Source: Guyanagaster necrorhizus
Taxonomy: Eukaryota; Basidiomycota; Agaricomycetes; Agaricales; Physalacriaceae
Direction: 5' to 3'
NCBI RefSeq assembly: GCF_019112545.1
Contig: NW_025064916.1
Coordinates: 254,080-318,079, forward strand
Length of the DNA: 64,000 nt
Shown: positions 1 to 10,801 of the stretch, piece by piece
Numbering within the stretch: the first letter of the stretch is position 1
Layout of the letters: every line of letters begins with the position of its first letter
Made by a program: the position numbers and the translations under genes
Notes under the pieces: generated by a model
Told to the model about the DNA's origin: nothing
The model's database searches: none
What the model saw: the letters and a program-made list of their open reading frames with translations, nothing else

Positions 1-53
1 TACCAAGTCACTGCTGTCGATGCCTGTGAACCCCTTTCTTCCAGCCGATCTCC

Positions 54-975
54 ATGCTTCATTCAACATTTGACTTGGCCTCGAGTCTCGTGCCCTTCGA
101 AATCTTGTTCCCCTCTCGGATCCAAGACATCCTCCTGCCATTCTCTGTGCGCGAGTTCTGGGATACACTCTTACAGAAGCCCCCCGTCTGACTCTGGCTG
201 TGATCGTATGGCAAAATCTATCAACGAATGTAGTAATGACAACATTTACTTGCCTTGGGGAACCTATATTCAGCGCTTGCGTTGCCTATGTGAGTCTACG
301 GGTGTAATACCTTCACGCTGTGCGCAAAAGAGTAAACACCTGGTCCATCGGAGCATCCGTCTCGTCCGGATGTCAAATATCTGCTCGAGTTCTGTAGATA
401 CGTCCAGGAACAACCATCTCTAAGCTTTAGCACCGCAAAAAAGGCGGTGAGTTTTTCAGAAGAGCCTTTAATCTTTCTCTCTGTGCCCACAAGTGTGTAG
501 GCTCTTTTCTTTCTTCGCGATGGTTATCACTGCATGTTCAAGACAGACATGTACGATCAGGAGTGCTTCGACCAGAATTCATCAGCAGTTCCTGCTCAGA
601 ACCCGAACTGTGACTGGGAACCCCCTCAATGCACGTATATCTGTCCAGGAAGTCTCCACTCTGATCGTGCCGAATTCCCTGTACGTTTCTGATGATTAGA
701 TTTATATACACATCGTTCATGATGCACGAATGGGAGGCCTCCATATGGGCTGCGATATCTATGTTTGGTGCAGGTTCTGGAAGCCATCGATTGGAGAACA
801 TCCTCACGTGGCTGCGTGGCTTCAAGCTATAGTATATAACCTGGATTCCTTGGTCACAGTAATTCTCATGAACACCACTTAGGATGGCCAACTGAACTTG
901 TATGCCATCACATCCATTTCATCGGGTTACGTTGAGACGTCTTCCAAGTCGTGTTGCCACTTTTACTACACCTGA
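54..975 (+). pseudogene. Fungal HNH-nuclease-domain protein, probably decayed
   Basis: Four coding-like blocks can be ordered. Block 1 starts at an ATG at 54 and contains FWDTLLQKPP. Block 2 (about 331-446) contains PSRPDVKYLLEF and STAKKA. An intron at 447-500 (GTGAGT...GTAG) joins it in phase 0 to block 3 (501-680), which contains ALFFLRDGYHCMF. A second intron at 681-736 leads to block 4 (from 737), with ASIWAAISMFG and HRLENILTW. This order matches the large agaricomycete family carrying an HNH_2 domain (Trp-Asp-Thr block, SRPD, TAKK, LRDG-x-x-C, C-x-H-I-F-P, LEN). The position that is normally His in the C-A-H-I-F-P block is Tyr here (CTYICP), a C-to-T type change. After LENILTW the frame runs into stops, and the downstream FD-x-x-L-x-L-Y-like block (about 882-975) cannot be joined without a stop or shift. 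The join between blocks 1 and 2 is not resolved and the start may be further upstream. I infer a pseudogene; a misread splice site is the alternative. Confidence 0.5.
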
Positions 976-2823
976 TCCAGAAGCGCTGCTTGTTACCCAA
1001 CCTTGCTTACCTAACTATTCATGCTGCTTCTTGTCGCATTGCTCATTAGTCAGGTGCTGCTGATTGTGTGGAAAATATTCTCCGAGAGGAAGAAGAGACA
1101 CGCGTACCGATAGAGAGCACGGTATTCTCGCTCAAGATAGGTCGTCGATGGACCTTTTAATCAGTATATGACTGCTTCCGTCCGAGTACTATACTATAAG
1201 CTTCCGTGTCGCGTGTCTCATATCAACAATGAAAGCTGTACGCTGTAGCCTTCGATGCTTGGCAGTTTGAAGCACTTTCTCACTTTGAAGCCATTCCTCG
1301 CTATGCTGTCACATCGACGATGAGCATGCTTTGATAGGCCTCCGATGTCAGTGGTAAGATATTGCAGTTTCCAAGTGTTCGGCTAGTTTTGACATGAGGC
1401 CTGGAAAGATAAGAAGACATGACAGACAGGAGCAATGAAGAATTCTTCACCATTGATAAGCCAGCAGTATCCCATTGGAGTTCCTAGGATGACTCGAACT
1501 TGCACTCTCCTCCGCCGAGATTCGCATCAGGAGGCAGTGCAGAGATATATTATTTTAATGCGCCACAACTGACAGAAGTAGATTGCAGAGTTCTTCAGCT
1601 GCGGTGGGGTGGCGGTGGGTGGAACGGGAAGAATGGTTGGCAGGAAGAGGGAAGAAGAAAAGAAATAAGTAGAAAATGATGTGGATTTAAATCCAAGTTC
1701 ATTTCGAACTTCCGGTGCAAGATACAGGATAAGATATGGAACACCGATGCGAAAACAACGCCCCGTGTTCCTTACCGTGTCCAAGTCTAATGTGAACTGC
1801 TATGTCATGAATACGAGGTAAACCAAAACCAACTCGGGGCATAATTCTTCCCCTCCCCCCCGAACCTTTTGACTTGTCATTGCGCTAGGGTGTTCCGTAA
1901 CTGGTGAGCCTTGCGGGTGACAGGTAAATTGTAATTGTCATCGAGTCAGCTGTGACGACGTCGGCCCACTAGTGCTCGACATGATCAGCGTTCCGCAGTC
2001 GCAGCGTATGTGGGTCGTGTGCGTAAAAAGAATCCTGAAAACTCGTGCTAGCATTTTAAGGATGTAAATCGAACGCAGCTCACCCACTTGACGGCTGCGC
2101 AAAGCTATATAGTGCACGTAAAAAGCCACTCTCAGGGAAGTCAGCTTCCCGCAAGGATATGTAGTACGGACTCTGGTCTAGCTTCTTTCTCAGGGACATG
2201 AAAACCAGAATAACATCCTTCCCCCCCACACGAAGCCACGGGTACATCTCTGGTGAGACAACGTTTCACGGTATCCTTGAGTCAGTTATTGAGAGTGCAT
2301 CGGGAGGACAACATTATCCGAGACGAGGCTGAGTGTGATTATGTTCGATGATTGAACTTTAGGCAGTTCCTCCTACGAATTTTGAATGTCAGAAGTAGAT
2401 CCACCAACTTCATTCCGTCTCTGTCGTTCCGATGAGGCTGGAGAAGCACATATGACGACCGCAGTGTACACGGGACTGTATACGTCTTCCCTGTATACGC
2501 CACTGATTGATGGTTTCACGTTGATATTGAAAGCCAAGCACTAGCAAATACATATATAGCATTAGCTATTCCACATTTCAAGCGCAAGGAATGAACATAC
2601 AGACAGCACTAATAAGCAGAATAATTTAAAGGCACACTTAGCACAACGTATAAAACAGGAACGAGATCGCGTGAGACACTTTTTTTTGGGTGTGCCGGGC
2701 AGTAGTCCCTGATCACTTGAACTTCAACCATCACCGTCCCCACCGGAAACGCCCTTAATAACGTCGAGCTCCCTGTCCGCGACGACGACGACCACCCTTT
2801 TTATTTGTTATTTTTAGGGTCGT
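976..2823. other. Intergenic region, no convincing gene
   Basis: No reading frame here shows family motifs or joinable exons. It contains a tRNA-like or hairpin fragment at about 1480-1545 (see findings). The last 200 bases are presumably the promoter and 5' leader of the FHA-RING gene. Confidence 0.5.
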
Positions 2824-4437
2824 ATGGAACCCAACGCTGTCGCTGGAAGCGAGTCACCACCATTACGATCCACCATTCTTAGCTCCTTCCTGAGAGGACG
2901 ACCTCGTAACACCTCCCAGTCGCATCCTGAAGTTCCCAGAGAACTGTCGCCATCACCTACAGGCCAGCCACCGTCGCCAGTTGCCGCAGAAGGTAGCCAC
3001 AGACGCCGGCCAGCAGCGGCAATCATGCCTCCGACAGGTGGCGTTGTACAGCCATCTGTATCAGCAACCAGCACCACGTCCACCGGTGGCCTTGGATTAT
3101 CCCACATGTTACGACGACGACGTTCCGGGGGCGTGATATCGGCGCAGACGAGCCCTGTCGTGCCAGCACTGCCGTCGCCAGCAGCACTTGTTCAGGCGAC
3201 GACACCTTCAACGGCACCAGCATCGCGACCAAATACCGGCCCCAGCCACCGCCTGCGTCTCGTTCCCCATCTAGACTCTCGCCGCTCGCTTAGGTTCGAT
3301 GCTATATCACGCGATGTCAAGGAGGGAGATACCCCGCTGCGCATTGGTCGGTTCACGGATCGATCAGGGATAGGTCTTGCTGCCGTCAATGCCCTGCAGA
3401 ATAGCAAGGTCGCATTCAAGAGCAAGGTTGTCTCAAGGGCACATGCAGAGATTTGGGTCGATGCGAATAGTCGATTTTTCGTCAAGGATACAAAATCATC
3501 ATCAGGGACGTTCCTGAACCACGTCCGGCTCTCTCCTGCCAACACAGAGTCCCGGCCACACCAGATCAAGGACGGTGATATCCTTCAGCTTGGTGTTGAT
3601 TATCAGGGTGGTACAGAGGATATCTACAAGTCGGTAAAGATCCGGATTGAGCTGGGCAGGGAGTGGCAAGCCGCTGCAAATGCCTTCAAGTGCGTCGTTA
3701 TGCATGCATCTCTTGTCGTTTTGATTGGCTTACGGCTCTTCAGTACGAATGCTTTGAAAAATCTTAAATCTCTATCAGCCACCGTCGCTCCTGTGAAGCC
3801 TGCTGCCGGGGTGAAGACCCCGACCAAGTCAACTATTCCTGACTGTTGCATATGTTGGTATTTGCTGCCTCGTCATCCGAAAATCTACCTAATGTTTCGC
3901 CCAGGCCTCTTCAGTGTCACAATCCGTCAAGCCCTTTTCATAGCACCCTGCTCCCACACCTTCCACTACAAATGCATCCGACCTCTTCTCGAATCGCATC
4001 ATCCTGCTTTTTCCTGTCCGCTCTGTCGAACTTTTGCCGATCTCGAAGAGGACGTCGAGGTGGAAGCGGAGGCCGATGACGAAGACGATTCTTCGGCCGT
4101 AGAGGATAGTGCCAGGAAACGAGAGAAGGAGGCAGCTGATGCCGGCGGTGCTGAGACGGAAGTCGAAGGTGATATTGTTGGCAGTCGGGTGCGCAGGCGG
4201 TCCCGAGGGCCCAGTATGGATCTCATGGACGAGGAAGAAGAGGAAGAGGAAGGCGAAGAGATGATGGTCGATGGTGACCTACGGTCTGGTGAGATGGACG
4301 TTGATCATGAAGCGCCGCACGTCGATAGTGAAGGCAGTGGAGAGGGAGGAAGTGCTGGCGAAGGAATGCATGTAGATGTTGATACCCCTGATACAGGTGA
4401 CGATGGCGAAGGCCCTGCTACGAAGCGTAAGCGGTAA
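2824..4437 (+). CDS. dma1: FHA-RING E3 ubiquitin ligase, Dma1/CHFR type
   Basis: Spliced product is about 502 residues. Residues 1-165 are Ser/Pro/Thr-rich and probably disordered. Residues about 170-278 are an FHA (phosphothreonine-binding) domain with the conserved LRIGRFTDR, SRAHAEI and SSSGTFLN blocks. Residues about 323-366 are a RING finger: CCIC, then CSHTFHYKC, then CPLC. The rest is strongly acidic (Glu/Asp runs) and ends in a basic KRKR. FHA followed by RING is the architecture of S. pombe Dma1, yeast Dma1/2 and animal CHFR, which ubiquitinate targets in spindle-position and mitotic-exit checkpoints; that role is inferred from the family. Two introns are needed to restore the domains: 3690-3743 (54 nt) and 3854-3904 (51 nt). 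The second interrupts the RING between its second and third metal ligands. Both are multiples of three and stop-free, so an unspliced reading looks like one open frame. The ATG at 2824 is the first in frame. Confidence 0.88.
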   Translation: MEPNAVAGSESPPLRSTILSSFLRGRPRNTSQSHPEVPRELSPSPTGQPPSPVAAEGSHRRRPAAAIMPPTGGVVQPSVSATSTTSTGGLGLSHMLRRRRSGGVISAQTSPVVPALPSPAALVQATTPSTAPASRPNTGPSHRLRLVPHLDSRRSLRFDAISRDVKEGDTPLRIGRFTDRSGIGLAAVNALQNSKVAFKSKVVSRAHAEIWVDANSRFFVKDTKSSSGTFLNHVRLSPANTESRPHQIKDGDILQLGVDYQGGTEDIYKSVKIRIELGREWQAAANAFKCVVMHASLVVLIGLRLFSTNALKNLKSLSATVAPVKPAAGVKTPTKSTIPDCCICWYLLPRHPKIYLMFRPGLFSVTIRQALFIAPCSHTFHYKCIRPLLESHHPAFSCPLCRTFADLEEDVEVEAEADDEDDSSAVEDSARKREKEAADAGGAETEVEGDIVGSRVRRRSRGPSMDLMDEEEEEEEGEEMMVDGDLRSGEMDVDHEAPHVDSEGSGEGGSAGEGMHVDVDTPDTGDDGEGPATKRKR

Positions 4438-4839
4438 TCCTTTGACCGCTGTATCCCTGGACGACTTGCACGACCTAGTGTAGAACGTATCTTAATTCCA
4501 TTTGATGACCGGTATATTTAATCCATGCCTGAAAGGTTGAATATCGCAGTGGTGAGGTATAATTGTGGGAACTAATATCTACACTTGGAAGCAAGATCTC
4601 CTTCCCATCACATCACATGTGATCAAATAACTTCTTTTTTACCACATTTGCTTTGCATGATTTAAACATTTTCCCTCGATAGTATCAGAACGTGCGCCTC
4701 GTTCGTCCGGTACACCGCGAATCCTTGAGGGGAAAACCAACCTCCCGTCGACAACGTGCGCGCCGCGTCCGGATATTTAAGTAGCTGAGACTCAGTGAAC
4801 TCGTATCGAACGTCAACGTTTCGACCATTACCCCCCCCC

Positions 4840-6544
4840 ATGTCTCTCTTACTCTTTGCAACAGTTGCGTTGAGCCTGGGCGCGTTCGCCAGTCCCATTG
4901 CGCGTCGCGGGGAGGAGCAGAAAGCCCAGACTGTCCTCGCGCAGAGTGCCCTTGCTGAGATACTGAAACAGGGTGCTCCCATCTTAGGCAAGTCCTTCCG
5001 AACACTCTGTTTTTATTCACCTGCCGACATTCCTGCAGGATACGACGAGGGGTGTTCTCGTTCGAACGCCACTTGCGACTGGATGGCCAACTATTCGGAC
5101 GATACGAAGATCGTGCATATGAGCATTCCTGGTACTCACGATGCTGCAACTTGTCCGTCTTTCTGGTGTTGGCAGTTGGCCAAAATAAATAAATAAATCT
5201 GACCGATACGCCCATAGGGAACTATACGCAGGCTACCCAGGATGAGTTCATCCGTTATACTGGAGAGTGAGTGGGATCGTATTCGCTTGCAGACAGGCCG
5301 GGAAATCAACTGCACATAAACTATATCAGGATTGCAGCGGCCGAGTATTACCAGTGTCAAGAGCACTCATTATTCCAGATGCTCAACGGTGGTATCCGAG
5401 CATTTGACTTGCGAGTTGCTTATAATCCTGGAAACGTACGTCGAGGATTTTCAATGCTTTGAAAACCATCAAGCTGAGTGTTATGCGTGTAGGATACCAT
5501 CGGATTTCACCATTGTGAGAATTTTTCTGTTTTGCACCAGGCTGGCTCTTTTTAAAAAAGGTACTGACCGACATTTAGCGGAGGCGATGCTGAGCCCGAC
5601 AGCGACAGTCGAGGATGTATTCTTTGGTTTCTACAGCTGGCTCGACAAGCACCCCACCGAGGCACTTCTCATCTCCGTCAACCACGAGAGCAGTACCGGT
5701 ACACCCGACGACGCTAAACTCTACGAGCATCTGTACGATCTCTTCAACAGCAGTCCGGCTACAGAGTATTGGGTCCAGACTAACGGGACGGTGAGTTACA
5801 AGCGACTTTTTCCACATGTACGGCCAGCTAACCTTTTTTTTTTTCGCTTCGCTTCTTTCTACAGCTCGGTACCCTTGGTGAAGCCCGGGGAAAGATGACA
5901 CTCCTCCAACGGTTCAGCTACGATCTCCTCCCGGCCTACGACACCAATAGGATCGGGATCTACCTCGATGCGGACCAGTGGACCGACAACGGCGTCAACA
6001 TCACCCTTGTGTACAACGAGGCCGAGGACCAGGTCGCGTACATCGAGGTGGGTGTTCGCTTCTAACAGGTGGAAGAAAGCGCGTCCCTGATTCTAGGAGC
6101 GTTAGGATTACTACGACATCGGGGTGGAGACTGGAGCGGGCGCCGCAGAGAACATCCTATGGAAGTACAACGCCACCACGGCGCATATCCAGGACGCCAT
6201 CGACAACCACCCGGATCAGCTGTACATCAGTTTCGCGAGCTCTGAGCATGATGTTGACTCGCCTGCCGAGACGCCCCGGGTGAGTGTCCCCCCCCCTTCT
6301 CGAAAAAAATTAGTTCAAGTTACTCACGACGCACGGCAGATCATGGCTCTGGGGAACGGGACAGACGTTCCTGGGGTGAACCAGAAGCTGCTCCCTTGGC
6401 TCCAGGAAAGGAACGGATCGAGATTCGGAATCATCAGTAAGAATTTTGCCGTTTCCTTTTTTTTAAAAATAACGAACGCTTTTTCCAGTGCTCGACTTCT
6501 TTGATAGTGTCCCCGGTCTGGTCGAAGCCATTTTGAGTGTTTGA
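4840..6544 (+). CDS. Secreted PLC-like phosphodiesterase (PI-PLC X domain)
   Basis: The start at 4840 gives a signal peptide (MSLLLFATVALSLGAFA) after a C-rich leader. Joining exons restores the family pattern: SIPGTHDAATWNYTQ (first catalytic His), LNGGIRAFDLRVAYNP, then DTIGFHHSEA (second His), SPTATVEDVFFGFYSWLD, HPTEALLIS, and a C-terminal GIIMLDFFDSVPGLV. Introns fall at about 5153-5219 (unusually TAAATAAATAAA-rich), 5267-5329, 5437-5492, 5515-5577, 5791-5863, 6051-6109, 6281-6340 and 6437-6488. A further in-frame 66-nt intron before GYDEGC is possible. The fold is the TIM barrel of bacterial-type PI-PLC. Members hydrolyse phosphatidylinositol or GPI-like substrates by general acid-base catalysis with two His; the substrate here is unknown. 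It is presumably extracellular. All core motifs are present, so the gene looks intact. Confidence 0.85.
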
Positions 6545-6740
6545 AAAATGAATAATGACGTTATGGATTAATTTACTTGGAATTTTGGGGGGTTGGAATT
6601 GGAATATATATCAGATGGTGGTTTACAGGGAAAAGGAACTAGGGTCAATTTAACGAGCTGGATGGACAGATTATGAGTAAGCAAATGTTTAAGGAAGATC
6701 ATCCTCTTCAATTGGTCAAAGATTCTGCCTGGGCTTTTCT

Positions 6741-8475
6741 TTACACCTCTACTCTCCCCCCCATTCCCTTAATCTCTCTATCAAGCAGACCCGCCTTTGC
6801 AAAGCACCTCCTGTAGTCGGCAACATTGTCGGAGAACAAGTCCATAGCCCGGAGTAATAATGTGGCCTCAATCCTGGCGGGCTGCACATAAGCCTGCCAG
6901 TCACTGCAGACATCGTTCCGGTGCCACTGGACGCCTGCCGCAAGATTGACGCGAGTGATCTGGAAGAACGCCGTTTGGATATGCATGACGATGGCTTTGT
7001 GTTGTACCTGGAGATTGACCATCCAAGACTGGATTAGAGGTATATGCACTTCAAGTTCACAGATAGGGAGGTATCCCTGATCCGTGCCATGAAAGCCTTC
7101 AGAAATGTCCTGAAAATGAATAAAAATGTGAGATCTTTCAGAAGCCCGAAATCAGCACGGACAAATCCACCTTGAGAACGCGGGTCATAGTCTTGTCGTC
7201 ATGTGAACCGCACACGACACGTAGTGTTTTCAGATGAGGAAAGTACCGGATGATAGCATCGCCGCGGGACACCATGTCGTCACGTATCGAAAGCGTTTGA
7301 ATCGCTGCGGTAGTCTGTCCAAAGGTCTGTGTGTGGCGGTCCCGGGCGTTGAAATAGACATGTCGTAACAACGACCCAGTAGTCGAAATATTATAACCAG
7401 TGATGTCGAGTTCATTCAATGCTCGCTTAGGAAATAAGATTGCCAGAAGGGGGGGACAAGACAGAGCACGGAGACGGGGCAGGGACGAGGCTTCCAAAGG
7501 AAAATCTGGATCACCGGCGGATGAGACGCTCTCCAAGGATAAAGTCGCGACCGTTAGATGTGTCAATGATGGGAGATGGTTCAGCACGTGGGCCAGCTGG
7601 TGTAGGTTGGTCTCGTAAGATAGAGTTTCGAGCGTCAGTCGCGTCAGCTGTGAGCTCATCACGGTGGACATGGAATTGTCATCCCACGCGCTAGCATGCA
7701 ATATGACTTGTGACGTGTTTGGAATACCTTGGAAGAGCGTGAGAGGACTTGTAGACCTCTGATGCACTGCCACATGCATGGTTAGCGGATGTATAAAAAC
7801 AACCATGGGCTGGAATACACAACACACACCGGAGACCAAAGTAAATTCATCTATTGGAAGGGAGCGTAGTGCGGAAATATCCAGTTCTGTAACGCCCTGG
7901 GCCAGCTCGCATTCTCTGACAGCGAGGCGCTTTAATTTCTTCAGCTTCGCAATCGATTTGAGCATGCGATGAGATATTATGACGTGATCAAGAGTGAGGG
8001 ATTGAATTTCCTCCATCTTAACCATTGCCCTGCAATAGACTCTGAGGAACTCGGCATACAAAGGCCCCTGGGAAGATATCTCCGGAATCCAGTCCTCGAA
8101 GGTGCAGTCTTTGACGTGACATGCGAGATCGCAAGCCCAAGGTGAGCGCTTATTGATCGCAAGGGAAAAGTTAACAGACATAGAGGCTGAGCGACTCGGA
8201 GAGCCGTATACGCTGCTACTCTGGCGCTTGCGCCCCCGAAATTCCAGCGACCTGTAAAGACGAGGCAAAGCAACAGAGCAGAAAAACCGACAGACAAAGA
8301 CAATTTTGGAGAATGTGGCCTTGCATTGAGCCTCAGTTATCTCGTCTGAAGGTTCCAAGTAGCTGAAAATCTCCAAGTATATTTCATTTGGAATGGGAGG
8401 TAATTCCTGGTTGCCACTGCGGCGTTCGGGTGCTAATGGCAAAAAGTGAGTCAAAGGAAAATATACCTGATTCAA
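6741..8475 (-). CDS. F-box/leucine-rich-repeat-like protein
   Basis: The protein starts at 8475. An N-terminal F-box is clear at residues about 25-80 (LPPIPNEIYLEIFSYLEP, then a FVCRFFCSVALPRLYRSL tail, the usual end of fungal F-box domains). The rest is Leu-rich with LRR-like spacing (IQSLTLDHVII, LKKLKRLAV, LTRLTLETL, LTHLTVATL). The frame seems to stop at 7138. However, a donor after TRVLK (about 7172) and an acceptor at about 7109 splice to an exon with DISEGFHGTD that continues open to a stop at 6741, so the true C-terminus is there. An in-frame 63-nt intron near 7772-7834 (GTGTGT...GGCAG) probably also exists. F-box proteins link substrates to SCF (Skp1-cullin-F-box) ubiquitin ligases; the target cannot be read. 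It is transcribed divergently from the TLC gene across about 720 bp. Confidence 0.8.
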
Positions 8476-9195
8476 GTGAGACGTAACTGGACCACTGGAA
8501 AGAATCCATGTATACTAGTAGCTGCAAGCCAATCGCTTGGGATGTGGCACTTGTGAAGGAGCGCGTTATTTGGCATTATTTGATCGCACGACACGCAGTC
8601 GCCAATGACCTTTGTTTGTCCTTGTCACATCTCGACTACTCTTTGTCTCTTTGTCCTTCCTGCTCGCGATATTCATTTTCATGCTTCGCTGCTCTATATA
8701 TGCTGGGACGGACCTAAGCAGGACTTTTGATCCGGGTCCTTCTCATGTGCCTTGGATATCTACCTCTGCCTGGCATTTGGTATCAGTAAAGGAACGTTGT
8801 TGCTCTTGCTCTTTCTTATCTGACGGCACTGGCTCTCATATCCTTTTTTCAGGCCCTCTCTTCCCGCGTTTCACTCCACTGACGCTCCCGACTCTTGCCT
8901 AATCTTCGAGTCTCTCAAGATGAGGCTTGGGCGCCCCGCGCTGTTTCACTGACTGTCGGCGATTCGGAGGTTTTAAGTCTCGCACGTTCGCTCCCGCTAT
9001 CCAACCACAAAGATCCGAGATGAGTCTAAAGCTCCATTTGTTGTAGATTCGCCGTAAACGTGGCATTGATGTCCCTATTAAATGTCTGATACCATACTCG
9101 AACGTGTGACTACTGATATCACACTGATATACAGCACCTTTTAGGAGCACATTCTCTCGGGCGTCGATTAGTCTTCCCCACATTCCATTTCCACC
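8476..9195. promoter_or_regulatory. Divergent intergenic region between F-box and TLC genes
   Basis: This roughly 720-bp stretch separates two divergently transcribed genes and must hold both promoters. A TATA-like CTATATATGC lies at about 8693-8702. CT-rich runs lie further along on the plus strand. I see no coding region with family support. Confidence 0.4.
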
Positions 9196-10286
9196 ATGAA
9201 CTCGACTCTGGGGGCGCAGCTGGCGACGGATACTGTGCCAGTCAAGCAGTATTCCATCATGGCCCAGTCCTTCGTTGCCCTATTCTGCGTCTACCATTTG
9301 CTTGCCCCCCGCTTTACGACATCTAAACAGCTTTCGTGGATCATCACGACTGTCGTTAGCTGTATCATGACCCTCACCAGTCTGCCCTTTCTCTGGAACT
9401 ATCTCACCAACAACAGCGTCCAGGACGTCGCACACATGCCCTATTTGGCGGTGCCTGCCAATAGATTTTTCCAAGCGTATCTAGTGTGGTACGGGATAAT
9501 CTTGTTCGCTTATTGGCCTTCTATTCAATGTGATCTTACAGCGATTTGATCACCGGTACAGTGTATTATCGTTCCCAGATATCGATCATGACTGGCTGGT
9601 TCCACCACATATTGTATATTATTATTGTAGAGATTGCCATCAGGCGATCATTCGCTCATGTATTTTGTCTCTGTTGTATCATGGAGGTGCCGTATTTTTC
9701 TTTATGATCAATCTCTGCACGTCATGACGCCGTCGTCCTTCAGTTTCCTACCTTCATTCTCGGATTGGGATCCTTGTACCCGTCCCTGCGCTCCGACGTC
9801 TTCTTTGCTCTATCATTCTTCGCTACCCGGATCGCACTCCACATAATGCTGTGTATCTCTTACTATCTTCCCAACAACCGCCTCTACGCCACTAGTGGTT
9901 CCTTCGTTCCTGCTATCCTTCTTACCCTCGTGTTCCCCCTGCACGCCATGTGGTTCCAGGCTTGCATCAAGGGCTTCGTACGTCGGAGAACCAAGGCCCG
10001 AAGCGGTGTTGCTTTGCCTCCGTCGTCGGTCCAAAGCCCTGTTCCTCCCCCACCTGTCATTACCCTCGCACACACCTCTCATTACGAACGTGTTTCTGAC
10101 CCAGCTTCCCTGCGTTCCCGGCTGATCCCGCATGCAATCCGGCGGCCTTACAACTACTACCGTTGGCGCTTGTCTCAACGGAGACTGGTTGTAAGGCAGT
10201 ATTGGCAAGCTCGTACACGTCGAGTTTACGAGCTGCTTCCTGAGAAAGACAAGGTCTTTGAGTACGTTGGACTTGGGCGGGGTTAG
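9196..10286 (+). CDS. TLC-domain multipass membrane protein
   Basis: Exons 9196-9476, 9542-9686 and 9744-10286 join without stops to 322 residues. Several hydrophobic segments lie in the first about 235 residues. After splicing, QADLITGTVYYR is followed by GWFHHILYIIIVE and MEFPTFILGLG. These are the Asp, His-His and Glu-x-x-Thr positions typical of TLC (TRAM-LAG1-CLN8) domains, as in TLCD4/TMEM56-like proteins. The last 100 residues are basic and Tyr/Arg-rich and look cytosolic. TLC proteins act in ER or plasma-membrane lipid metabolism, sensing or trafficking; ceramide synthases are one branch, but the Lag1 motif is not evident here. The ATG at 9196 sits in a good context (CACCATGA). Function beyond membrane lipid biology is not inferable. 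Confidence 0.75.
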
Positions 10287-10710
10287 GTCACTCGTATCGG
10301 TGGCGTCGTTGCATAAACACACCGTTTCGCCAGTTTACTTACTATGAATGTCATTTCAAATTTCCCTTACATTGCTGCAGTGACACATCGCTCTTCGAGC
10401 GGGTTGAAAAATGTTCCTATGATCGACTGCCGCGGAGCGGTGCTCAACCGCACTGCCGTAGGCACTTTACCCTCCCGCTGCCATTCATAAATCCAAGGAA
10501 AAATATTCCTGACTTTTGGTACGGCCTCGGAAACGCTCATGCTACCTAGTCCATCACGCCAAACACGATGCTCTCAGCGCCAAGTTGTATAAAAAAGACC
10601 GAGAACAAGTCCCGGTTCCGGCAGACTCCGCTTCGGCCCCCATAGCTTGGGAATTTGTATTTCCCCGATTTTTCAGCATAGGCTTCCAATCTTCCGACCA
10701 CACGCAGGAC

Positions 10711-10719
10711 ATATAAAAG
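10711..10719 (+). promoter_or_regulatory. TATA-like element upstream of MFS transporter
   Basis: ATATAAAAG lies about 85 bases before the ATG at 10802, a normal spacing for a TATA box with a short leader. Assignment is by motif only. Confidence 0.45.
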
Positions 10720-10801
10720 GCCAGGATGAGTAAACAGTACGGGTGATTTTCTTTCCCTTTTCTCTTTGAACAGAAATACGACCCTACGCCCAGTTTTCAC
10801 C

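Noticed and set aside
1020..1112. 30-codon hydrophobic frame (MLLLVALLISQVLL...)
   Set aside because: Looks like a membrane peptide but is very short, has no neighbours or conservation evidence, and lies in intergenic DNA.
3192..3569. Minus-strand frame in the FHA gene
   Set aside because: Overlaps the conserved FHA-coding exon on the opposite strand; composition shadow.
9813..10322. 169-codon minus-strand frame
   Set aside because: Antisense to the last TLC exon; no independent motif.
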